Source of the DNA: Amycolatopsis benzoatilytica AK 16/65
GTDB lineage: Bacteria > Actinomycetota > Actinomycetes > Mycobacteriales > Pseudonocardiaceae
Reading direction: 5' to 3'
Assembly (NCBI RefSeq): GCF_000383915.1
Contig: NZ_KB912942.1
Coordinates: forward strand, 1,648,561-1,712,560
Length of the DNA stretch: 64,000 bases
Shown here: positions 10,049-17,144 of the stretch, in pieces
How positions within the stretch are numbered: position 1 is the first letter of the stretch
How the letters are laid out: the number at the start of each line of letters is the position of its first letter
The notes under the pieces: model-generated
Told to the model about the DNA's origin: nothing
Seen by the model: the letters and a program-made list of their open reading frames with translations, nothing else
Database searches by the model: none
Made by a program: the position numbers and the translations under genes

Positions 10049-11296
10049 ATGCCGCCCGAAACTGTGCCGCCCGAACGCGTGCCACCCGAACCCGTGCTGG
10101 ACGTTCGCGATCCGGCCGTCCTCGCCGACCCGATGCGCGGATACGACCGGATCCTCGCCGAAGCACCGGTCTGCTGGGCCCGCCTGCCCGGCGGCGAGGA
10201 GGGCTGGCTGGTGACCGGCAGCGCGGAAGTCCGCGCGGTGCTGTCCGATCCGGCCGTGCGCAACGACCCGGCCGGGCTGCCCGGACAGGGCGCGCGGACG
10301 CAGGAGGAGACGTTCCTCGCGCTCGGCACGCCTCCGGAGCACCTGCCGTACCTGCGGGCCAGCCTGCTGAGCCTCGACGGCGCCGAGCACCAGCGGCTTC
10401 GCCGCAGCATCAGCCACGCGTTCGGCGCGGCTCGGGTCGCGACGCTGCGCCCGCGGGTGCAGGAGATCGTCGACGGACTGCTCGACGACCTCGATGCCCG
10501 GCCGGGAACGGTGAACCTGATCGACGAGTACGCCTACCCGCTGGCGATGGCGGTGGTGTGCGAACTGGTCGGGGTGCCCGAGCGAGACTGGTCGGACTGG
10601 TGGCGCTGGGGCAAGACGCTGGTCGAAGGCGATCCGGCGCGGATCACTCCGACGCTCGGCGAGATGTTCGCCTACTGCCACGCATTGGTCGATCAGCGCC
10701 GGGCCGAACCGCGCGAGGACCTGCTGAGCGAAGTCGTCGCGCAGGACGACCTGACCGATGTCGACGCGGTCGCGCTGGTGGTGTTCCTGGTGCTCGCCGG
10801 GCACGAAACGATGGCGCACCTGCTGTCGAACGCGGCGCTCGCGCTGATGCGCGACCCCGCGCAACGGGAGTTGCTGCGCAGCGAACCGGAGCTCTGGCCG
10901 GCCGCGGTGCGCGAGCTGGCCCGCACCGACGGACCCGTGCAGTTGGCGCGACTGCGGTACGCCGCGACCGACCTCGAAGTAGGCGGCGTGCGGATCCGCG
11001 CGGGCGACCCGGTGCAGGCGGTCCTCGGCGCGGCGAATCGTGACCCGGCCCAGTTCGCCAACCCGCGTCACTCCGATGTGCGCTGGCAGGCCGAGCACGG
11101 CGGCCGCGAAGGCAGTGTCGGATTCGGCTGGGGACCGCACTTCTGCCTCGGTGTCGCGTTGGCGAAGGTGGAGGCCGAGGTCGCGCTGCGCACCCTGTTC
11201 GACCGGTTCCCGCAGGTGCGGCCAGTGGCCGAGCCGGAGTGGGTGCCGTTGCCGCGCGGCCGCCACCGGACCGGCCTGCAGGTGCGGCTGCGCTGA
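10049..11296 (+). CDS. Cytochrome P450
   Basis: This is a 415-residue soluble bacterial P450. Visible motifs are the I-helix AGHET, the K-helix ELAR (ExxR) and the haem loop FGWGPHFCLG with its Cys ligand. I chose the ATG at 10049 because gaaggag lies about 10 nt before it; a GTG at 10031 overlaps that site and is less likely. The gene follows the dioxygenase by 26 nt, so it is probably cotranscribed as a second oxidative tailoring step for the NRPS-PKS product. No ferredoxin or reductase partner is next to it; the only ferredoxin in the window, at 52.4 kb, belongs to another operon. The substrate is unknown. Confidence 0.93.
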   Translation: MPPETVPPERVPPEPVLDVRDPAVLADPMRGYDRILAEAPVCWARLPGGEEGWLVTGSAEVRAVLSDPAVRNDPAGLPGQGARTQEETFLALGTPPEHLPYLRASLLSLDGAEHQRLRRSISHAFGAARVATLRPRVQEIVDGLLDDLDARPGTVNLIDEYAYPLAMAVVCELVGVPERDWSDWWRWGKTLVEGDPARITPTLGEMFAYCHALVDQRRAEPREDLLSEVVAQDDLTDVDAVALVVFLVLAGHETMAHLLSNAALALMRDPAQRELLRSEPELWPAAVRELARTDGPVQLARLRYAATDLEVGGVRIRAGDPVQAVLGAANRDPAQFANPRHSDVRWQAEHGGREGSVGFGWGPHFCLGVALAKVEAEVALRTLFDRFPQVRPVAEPEWVPLPRGRHRTGLQVRLR

Positions 11297-11346
11297 GCCG
11301 TCCCGCGTCCGTGCTCCCGACTGACCGAACTGCGAGGGCTCTCTCG

Positions 11347-12033
11347 ATGGCTGTTCCCGCGCCTGACGTCTCGATCATCCTTCCGTGCGCCGGATTCGGC
11401 ACCCGATTCGGCGCGCCGTACGCGAAGGAGCTGCACTGCCTGGCTCCTGGCGCCACCGTGCTCGACCGCAGCCTGGAGGCCGCGGTCGAGCTGGTGAAGA
11501 GCGGGCTGAACGTGCGCGTGGTCGTCGTGTTCGGCACGCACAAGCTGGACACCGTGAAGTACCTGGCGCGCTACGTCGGGACCTTCCAGCTGGTCTTCGT
11601 CTACCAGGACGACGCCGCCGGGCCGGGACTCGACGGCGCGATCCGGTGCGCGCTGCCGATGACCGAGGGACCGGTGGCTCTCGTGCTCCCGGACATCGTG
11701 GTGAGCGACGTGGGCAGCCTCCGCACTGCGCTGCGGCTGACCGAAGCGTCCGGCTGGGGCGTGGTGGCCGCGAAGGAGCGGGATCCCGGTGTGCTGCGGC
11801 AAATGGGCGCGCTCACCGTGTCCGGCGGGGAGCGCGTGGTGACCGTCGAGGCGGCCGCGGAGAAACCGGCCGATCCGGCCGGGCACAACGCGCTCTGGGG
11901 CATCGTCGCGGTCACGGCGGAAGAGGCGCACCGGTTGCCGGACGTGGCGCGGCGGGACGCGGACAGCCCGCTGGCCGGTGCGCGCGCTCTGTTGGTGGAC
12001 CAGATCGTCAACTACAACACCACCGAGGGCTGA
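11347..12033 (+). CDS. Sugar-1-phosphate nucleotidyltransferase-like protein
   Basis: This 228-residue protein starts ILPCAGFGTRFG, a nucleotide-binding loop of the GalU/RmlA/LicC type (GxGTR), followed by PYAKE, whose Lys fits the family's PK position. A later PDIV may be the metal-binding Asp region. Such enzymes make NDP-activated sugars or CDP-alcohols from phosphates. The C-terminal oligomerisation part seen in larger GalU/RmlA members is absent, so it is one of the short forms. The ATG at 11347 precedes the first conserved strand; in-frame sequence before it overlaps the P450 end. Its position two genes before a glycosyltransferase suggests it supplies an activated sugar, though no other deoxysugar genes are present. 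The substrate is unassigned. Confidence 0.75.
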   Translation: MAVPAPDVSIILPCAGFGTRFGAPYAKELHCLAPGATVLDRSLEAAVELVKSGLNVRVVVVFGTHKLDTVKYLARYVGTFQLVFVYQDDAAGPGLDGAIRCALPMTEGPVALVLPDIVVSDVGSLRTALRLTEASGWGVVAAKERDPGVLRQMGALTVSGGERVVTVEAAAEKPADPAGHNALWGIVAVTAEEAHRLPDVARRDADSPLAGARALLVDQIVNYNTTEG

Positions 12034-12086
12034 ACCGTCCGTTGTGGACGACCTCGTGCGGCGCTGGACGCCCGGCGCGCGTGGCT

Positions 12087-12141
12087 GTCCGTGAAGGGCC
12101 CCTTGAGGGACTCAGATTCCCGCAAGGGGCCCTTCACGGAC
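12087..12141. repeat. Intergenic palindromic repeat, copy 1
   Basis: The arms are perfect 18-nt inverted repeats (gtccgtgaagggcccctt at 12087-12104 and its complement at 12124-12141). They are separated by 19 nt containing the motif ctcagattcc. The element lies between the nucleotidyltransferase and the serine hydrolase. The same sequence, including the loop, recurs at 15865, 39137, 53361 and 54073. It could fold in RNA as a long hairpin and act as an attenuator, terminator or processing site. No transposase is nearby. Confidence 0.9.
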
Positions 12142-12181
12142 GGTAGCGATGAGACCCACTCTTGACCTGGCTAGGAGAGAC

Positions 12182-13645
12182 ATGCTCGACGACGTGATGG
12201 CGGCGCTCGAAACCGTCCTGCCCCGGCTGTCCGCGGTGACCGGCACGCCCGGCGTCGCCGTCGCGGTGGCGACGAGCGACGAACTGCGGACCGCCGCGAC
12301 CGGGTTCGCGGACCTGGCCGCGAAGACGCCGATGACCGCGGAGACCGTCGCACCGGCCGGCTCGCTCACCAAACCCGTCACCGGCCTGGCTTTCCTCCAG
12401 CTGGTCGAAGCCGGAGCGGTCGAGCTGGACACTCCGGTGGACCAAGTCCTGCCCGCCGGACTGCGCGGTCCGGACGCGGGTCCTGTCACCGCCGCGATGC
12501 TCGCCTCGCACCAGGGCGGCTACTACAGCGACATCGTCACGGCCACCGCGCCTGCCGCGCCGGCAGAGCCGATCCTCGATTACGTCCGGCGCCGACACGA
12601 AATCGGCCGTGCCGTCGAGTACGGCGGAATGCTGCCGCTCACGAGCGCGCCCGGTGCCTACTCGTACTCCAGCTTCGGCATCGGCGTGCTCGGCGGCGTG
12701 GTCGAACACCTGGCAGGCGAGCCGTACCGCGCCCGCGTCCACCGCGACGTATTCGCCCCGACCGGCATGACGGCCACGAGCATCGACGACGGAACGCAAC
12801 GCCCGCCCAGCGGAGCTGCCGGATATATGGCGTTCGGCGACTGGTGCCTGCCCAGCCCGCCGCTGCGCACGTCGGCCTATCCCGGGGTAGGGATGTACAC
12901 CAGCGCCGCGGACTTCGCGCGCCTGCTGCAATCGCTTCTTCGTACCGGGCAGGGAAACCGGGGCCTCGTCGGACCGGATTCGCTCGCCGCGATGGCCGCC
13001 CCGCGCGTCGAACGCCCCAGCCCGCACGGCGTCCGCTCGTTTTCCGGCCTGACCCTGGAACTCGCCGACCCGGATCTCGGCGACGACTGGTGGTGGGGGC
13101 ACACCGCGGCGTTCCCGTGGGGATTCTGGTGGGAGGCAAGGGTTTGGCCGCATCGCGACCTGGCCGCCGTCGCGGTGGGCAACCGATGGGACATGGCCCG
13201 GTTCCACAATCCGGCCAGCCGCAGCGCCCCGGGCCTCGCGGTGGACTGGGCGGGCCGCTGGGCGCGTTCCGGCGCTCCGGCGAAACTCCCGGACATGGAC
13301 GGCCGTCCCCGGTGGACCGGCCCCCGCCCGACCCCGGAAAGTTCGCGCTGGATGGGGGTTCTCGTGGGGGAGCGGACCCACGGCCTGCTGGCCGTGCCCG
13401 ACCCGCTGCCGCTTGCCAGTCTCACCGCGGGCGCGCGCTCGCTGGGCGGCGACCCGGCGGGATGGGACCCGGCCGCTTTCGCCCGCGGCGTCGAGCAGGC
13501 ACGAGCGGTGGCGCCGGACCCGGCCGCGCTCGGCGTGCTGGGCCGCGAACTCGGCCCCGCCGCGGCGTTGTGGATGCTCGAATGCGGCGCGTCGAGCGCG
13601 GACGTCACGATGCCGGTCGGGTTCTACGCCAGCGCGCCGCGGTGA
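12182..13645 (+). CDS. Beta-lactamase-fold serine hydrolase (S12 family)
   Basis: This 487-residue protein has the penicillin-binding/beta-lactamase class C fold. The SxxK motif is SLTK, within a PAGSLTKPV context, and a YSYSS segment near residue 170 fits the second catalytic Tyr motif. There is no signal peptide, so it is probably cytoplasmic. The ATG at 12182 follows taggagaga at good spacing; an ATG at 12149 lacks a ribosome site. Relatives include esterases, D-aminopeptidases, transacylases and cluster-encoded peptide hydrolases. In a biosynthetic cluster it may release, trim or transacylate an intermediate; antibiotic resistance is not implied. The C-terminal 130 residues look like an extra domain of unknown role. 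Confidence 0.8.
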   Translation: MLDDVMAALETVLPRLSAVTGTPGVAVAVATSDELRTAATGFADLAAKTPMTAETVAPAGSLTKPVTGLAFLQLVEAGAVELDTPVDQVLPAGLRGPDAGPVTAAMLASHQGGYYSDIVTATAPAAPAEPILDYVRRRHEIGRAVEYGGMLPLTSAPGAYSYSSFGIGVLGGVVEHLAGEPYRARVHRDVFAPTGMTATSIDDGTQRPPSGAAGYMAFGDWCLPSPPLRTSAYPGVGMYTSAADFARLLQSLLRTGQGNRGLVGPDSLAAMAAPRVERPSPHGVRSFSGLTLELADPDLGDDWWWGHTAAFPWGFWWEARVWPHRDLAAVAVGNRWDMARFHNPASRSAPGLAVDWAGRWARSGAPAKLPDMDGRPRWTGPRPTPESSRWMGVLVGERTHGLLAVPDPLPLASLTAGARSLGGDPAGWDPAAFARGVEQARAVAPDPAALGVLGRELGPAAALWMLECGASSADVTMPVGFYASAPR

Positions 13646-13674
13646 GTCTTTTCGCCGCACGGAAGGAGATGCGA

Positions 13675-14874
13675 ATGCGAGTGCTGCTCTCGACGTACGG
13701 GACCCGAGGCGATGTCGATCCGCTGGCGGCGCTGGCGGTAGAGCTGCGGGGGCTCGGCGTGCAGGTGCGGATGTGCACTCCGCCGGACGAGGAGTTCACG
13801 CGGCGGCTGGCCGGGCTGGGCATCGAGTCGTTCCCCGCCGGGCCGCCGGTACGGGACCTGATGCGCCGCGCCGCGCCGCCGTCGCCGGCGGAGCTGGCCC
13901 GCTACCGCGCCGATCTGGTCGACACCCAGTTCGCCGTCCTGCCGGCCGCCGCGGAAGGCTGCGACGTGCTGATCGCGGCCGGACTGGCCCAGGTCGCCGC
14001 GCGATCAGTGGCCGAGGCCGCCGGCATCCGCTACGTGTACGTGACCTACTCGGCCGTCAACCTGCCTTCGCCGCATCACGCGCCGCCGCCGCGGCCCGGC
14101 TGGCCAGAGCCGGAGGACGCGGACAACCTGACGCGGTGGGACCTCGACGCCCGCGCGGTCGACGCCCAATTCCGGGAACCGCTGAACCGGCACCGCGCCG
14201 GGCTCGGCCTGCCACCGGTGGAGAACGTGCGGGACCACGTCTACTCGGACCAGCCCTGGCTGGCCGCCGACCCGGTACTGGGACCGTGGCCGCGGACGCC
14301 GGGGCTCGACGTGATCCAGACCGGCGCGTGGGTCCAGCCGGACGACCGCCCGCTGCCCGCGGACCTGGTCGCCTTCCTCGCCGCCGGACCGCCGCCGGTC
14401 TACGTGGGCTTCGGCAGCATCAGCCCGGCGCCGGGGATCGCCCGCTGGGCCGTCGAGGCCAGCCGCGCCCGCGGCTATCGCGTCCTCGTTTCCCGGGGCT
14501 GGGCGGACCTGGACCTGGTCGACGGCCAGGAAGAGTGCTTCGCCATCGGCGAGGTCAATCACCAGCGCCTGTTCAGCGAGCTGGCCGCAGTGGTGCACCA
14601 CGGCGGGGCAGGCACGACGCAAACGGCCGCCCGGGCCGGAGTTCCGCAGGTGGTGGTCCCGATCCGGCTGGCGGACAATCCGTACTGGGCGCGCCAGGTG
14701 GCGGTGCACCAGATCGGGGCCACTCTGGACGGTGCGGCGGCGACCGTCGAGACCCTGGGCGCGGCGTTCGATGCCGCGCTGGCGTCCCAGGAGCGGGCCG
14801 CGGCGCTGGGCGCGGAGATCCGGACCGACGGAGCGGCGGTGGCAGCGCGATTGGTGGTCGGGACGCTCGGCTGA
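13675..14874 (+). CDS. Family 1 glycosyltransferase (glycopeptide Gtf-like)
   Basis: This 399-residue GT-B enzyme has an N-terminal acceptor domain opening with LLSTYGTRGDVDPL and a C-terminal donor domain carrying the HHGGAGTT signature for the nucleotide-sugar pyrophosphate. It resembles the enzymes that glycosylate vancomycin-type and macrolide aglycones. The ATG at 13675 is 6 nt after aaggag; the ATG at 13669 would overlap that site. It starts 29 nt after the serine hydrolase, so the two are probably cotranscribed. Together with the nucleotidyltransferase at 11347 it suggests a sugar on the product of this cluster, which is not typical of detoxins. The sugar and acceptor are unknown. Confidence 0.9.
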   Translation: MRVLLSTYGTRGDVDPLAALAVELRGLGVQVRMCTPPDEEFTRRLAGLGIESFPAGPPVRDLMRRAAPPSPAELARYRADLVDTQFAVLPAAAEGCDVLIAAGLAQVAARSVAEAAGIRYVYVTYSAVNLPSPHHAPPPRPGWPEPEDADNLTRWDLDARAVDAQFREPLNRHRAGLGLPPVENVRDHVYSDQPWLAADPVLGPWPRTPGLDVIQTGAWVQPDDRPLPADLVAFLAAGPPPVYVGFGSISPAPGIARWAVEASRARGYRVLVSRGWADLDLVDGQEECFAIGEVNHQRLFSELAAVVHHGGAGTTQTAARAGVPQVVVPIRLADNPYWARQVAVHQIGATLDGAAATVETLGAAFDAALASQERAAALGAEIRTDGAAVAARLVVGTLG

Positions 14875-14942
14875 CGACCGGTCCGCACCGCTTCGGGCGG
14901 CAGGGAGTAGTTTTCCCTGACGACCGATGGGAGCTGGCGGAA

Positions 14943-15794
14943 GTGGCACGTCTTCACGTCGGCTGCGCGATGTGGACGCACAAGGCGTGGCCCGGCCGGT
15001 TCCTGCCGCCCGCGCTGCCCGCGACGGACCGCCTGCGCGCCTATGCCGGCTGGTGCAACGCGGTCGAAGGCAACACCACCTTCTACGCGACGCCCGCCCG
15101 GGACACCGTCGCGACGTGGGCACAGCAAACCGGGCCCGAGTTCCGGTTCGTCGTCAAGCTGCCCAAGATCGTCACGCACCAACGCCGGTTGGCAGGCGTG
15201 GAGAATGAGATGCGCGCGTTCCTCGACGCGATCGAGCCGTTGGGCGAGCGTGCGGTCCTGTGGACCCAGCTGCCCGGATCGTTCAGCCCGTCGGATGTCG
15301 ACGCTCTTCGGCGTTTCCTGCGCCGCCTCCCCGCCGCACTCCGGCGCGCCGTGGAGGTGCGGCACCCCGATTTCTTCGCCGACACCAGTTCGGCCGCGCA
15401 GCTTGAGCAGGCCCTCGGCGACGCGGACGCCGAGTGGGTCCCGTTCGACACCACCGTGTTCTTCCAACGTCCGCCCAGCAGCGAAGCAGAACAAGACGCC
15501 TGGGCCAAGAAACCCCGGCTGCCGCGCCGCCTCCGCGCGCTGACCGACCAGCCGATCGTCCGCTACCTTGGCCGGGACTCGGTGGCCGAGACAGTCGAGG
15601 GCTGGCAGCCGTGGACCGAGGCGGTCGCAGCCTGGCTGCGCGAAGGCCGTACGCCGACGATCTTCGTGCACACCCCCGACAACGACGAAGCCCCCGCATT
15701 GGCACGCCGGTTCCACGACGAGGTGCGCGCGCTGGCACCCGGTGTCGAGCCGCTGCCCGAACCCGAGCCGGTCGAGCCCGCGACCCTCTTCTGA
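14943..15794 (+). CDS. DUF72 (YecE-like) family protein
   Basis: This 283-residue protein begins with the typical HVGCAMW segment. It continues with the family's (N/E)xxTFY pattern (EGNTTFYATP), the strand FVVKLPKIVTH, and EVRHPDF. DUF72 proteins have a TIM-barrel fold and no settled biochemical function. The GTG at 14943 gives the family's usual N-terminus; no better in-frame start lies nearby. It follows the glycosyltransferase by 68 nt. DUF72 genes are housekeeping-like and widespread, so this gene may mark the end of the NRPS-PKS cluster rather than belong to it. Confidence 0.88.
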   Translation: MARLHVGCAMWTHKAWPGRFLPPALPATDRLRAYAGWCNAVEGNTTFYATPARDTVATWAQQTGPEFRFVVKLPKIVTHQRRLAGVENEMRAFLDAIEPLGERAVLWTQLPGSFSPSDVDALRRFLRRLPAALRRAVEVRHPDFFADTSSAAQLEQALGDADAEWVPFDTTVFFQRPPSSEAEQDAWAKKPRLPRRLRALTDQPIVRYLGRDSVAETVEGWQPWTEAVAAWLREGRTPTIFVHTPDNDEAPALARRFHDEVRALAPGVEPLPEPEPVEPATLF

Positions 15795-15864
15795 GCCTCG
15801 CCCGGCGAACCCTCGCCCGGTCAGCCCTCGCGCGTGCTCGTGGTACCCCGCCACAGCGACCCAA

Positions 15865-15919
15865 GTCCGTGAAGGACCCCTTGAGGGAATCTGAGTCCGG
15901 CAAGGGGCCCTCCGCGGCA
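15865..15919. repeat. Intergenic palindromic repeat, copy 2 (degenerate)
   Basis: The left arm gtccgtgaaggacccctt (15865-15882) and a partly decayed right arm (15902-15919) flank the conserved loop gagggaatctgagtcc. The element lies between DUF72 and the siderophore-binding lipoprotein. Mismatches in the right arm, compared with copies 1 and 4, show an older or unconstrained copy. Confidence 0.75.
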
Positions 15920-16023
15920 GTTCCGCCGCCGAAGACTCCAGCGCGCCTGTCAGAGCTCCTCGGCGACAAGGAACTGGCGCGCGACCGGGGAAAGCTCACA
16001 GCCGCACCTGCTTGACTAACTTG

Positions 16024-16042
16024 TTTGGATAGGCAAACCTAA
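16024..16042. promoter_or_regulatory. Iron box (IdeR/DmdR operator)
   Basis: TTTGGATAGGCAAACCTAA matches the IdeR/DmdR consensus TTAGGTTAGGCTAACCTAA at 16 of 19 positions. It lies 36 nt before the ATG of the siderophore-binding lipoprotein. Such boxes are bound by the Fe(II)-loaded repressor, so the gene should be switched off when iron is plentiful. Confidence 0.88.
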
Positions 16043-16077
16043 CCGCGTCTCCTCGAAGCGGAAGGGCAGTGCATTCC

Positions 16078-17082
16078 ATGTCTCGTCAGCGGTTGTTCGG
16101 CGCGCTCGCGCTCTTGACGGCGGTGTCCTGCGGGCTCGTCGCGTGCGGCACCGTCCAGGACTCGTCGTCCTCCCCGGCCGCTCCGGCGGGAGCGGCGGCC
16201 GATCCGGCCGCGTTCCCGGCGAAGATCGTCCACAAGTTCGGCACCACGACCGTGCAGAAGGCACCCGCACGCGTGGTGGTGGTCGGGACGTCGAGCGACG
16301 ATCTCGACGCGGCGCTCGCGCTCGGCGTCACGCCGGTCGCGTTCTTCACGAAGTCCGGCTCCACCGAGGCACCGTCGTACCTGAAGGGCAAACTCGACCC
16401 GGCGAAGACGCGCATCGTCGACGCGGCCAACGGGGTCAACGCCGAGGAGGTCGGCAAGCTCCAGCCGGATCTGATCCTGGCGACCGCGGACTACGGCCTG
16501 GACCAGGAGTACGCGAATCTGTCGAAGATCGCGCCCACGGTCGGCTACGCGACCGACTGGGGCGCCCAGACCTGGCAGGAACACGTGAAGGTGGTGGCGC
16601 AGGCACTCGGCAAGACCGCGGACGCACAGCAGGTCATCGACTCGACGCAGGCGTCGATCGACAAGGCCAAGGCGGAGTACCCGAAGGCCGCCGGCAAAAC
16701 CTTCACCGCGTCGGTGGGGAACGCGCCGGGCAAGCTCTTCACCTTGGTGTCGCAGAAGGACTTCGCGGTCCAGCTGATCCAGTCGCTCGGCCTGAAGCTG
16801 AGCCCGGCGGTGCTCGACGCGAGCAAGAACGAAGCGGGCAGCCCGACCGGCACGCTCACCCCGGAGCAGTTCGACAAGGTGGCGGCGGACGCGGTGATCA
16901 TCGCGTTCACCTCGCCGGACCTGCGGCAGGCATTCGAGTCGAACCAGCTGGTCGCGCCGGTGAAGGCGGGCAACTACCTGGTGACCGACATGGAGACGAT
17001 CTCCGCGCTGCGGTATCCCACCGTGTACGGCATCCCGTTCGTGCTGGACAAGCTCAAGCCCGTGCTGGCGAAGCTCTCCTGA
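16078..17082 (+). CDS. Iron-siderophore ABC transporter substrate-binding lipoprotein
   Basis: This 334-residue protein has a lipoprotein signal: MSRQRL, a hydrophobic stretch, then the lipobox LVAC with Cys23. A Ser/Pro/Ala linker and a FepB/FecB-type periplasmic-binding fold (two lobes joined by a long helix) follow. It should capture the ferric siderophore outside the membrane and pass it to the FecCD permeases at 42.1-44.1 kb. I chose the ATG at 16078; a GTG at 16069 sits too close to the gaaggg site. An iron box immediately upstream supports repression by iron. The gene is transcribed toward the NRPS operon and ends at a strong shared terminator. Confidence 0.92.
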   Translation: MSRQRLFGALALLTAVSCGLVACGTVQDSSSSPAAPAGAAADPAAFPAKIVHKFGTTTVQKAPARVVVVGTSSDDLDAALALGVTPVAFFTKSGSTEAPSYLKGKLDPAKTRIVDAANGVNAEEVGKLQPDLILATADYGLDQEYANLSKIAPTVGYATDWGAQTWQEHVKVVAQALGKTADAQQVIDSTQASIDKAKAEYPKAAGKTFTASVGNAPGKLFTLVSQKDFAVQLIQSLGLKLSPAVLDASKNEAGSPTGTLTPEQFDKVAADAVIIAFTSPDLRQAFESNQLVAPVKAGNYLVTDMETISALRYPTVYGIPFVLDKLKPVLAKLS

Positions 17083-17090
17083 CCGACGCG

Positions 17091-17133
17091 GAAACGGGGC
17101 CGGTCACCGGAATCCGGTGACCGGCCCCGTTTC
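17091..17133. terminator. Bidirectional terminator, perfect 20-bp stem
   Basis: A perfect inverted repeat lies between the convergent lipoprotein and NRPS genes: 17091-17110 pairs with 17114-17133 around a 3-nt aat loop. The stem is very GC-rich and is flanked by gaaac/gtttc, so each strand ends in a short T run after the stem. It should stop transcription from both sides. Confidence 0.9.
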
Positions 17134-17144
17134 GCTGGTCGAGT

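Noticed and set aside
12182..13645. Beta-lactam resistance gene
   Set aside because: No signal peptide, extra C-terminal domain and biosynthetic context; the fold is shared with many esterases and peptidases.
13675..14874. Glycosyltransferase as evidence of a vancomycin-type glycopeptide cluster
   Set aside because: No cross-linking P450 set, X domain, hydroxyphenylglycine genes or halogenase is present; only the glycosyltransferase family resembles that pathway.
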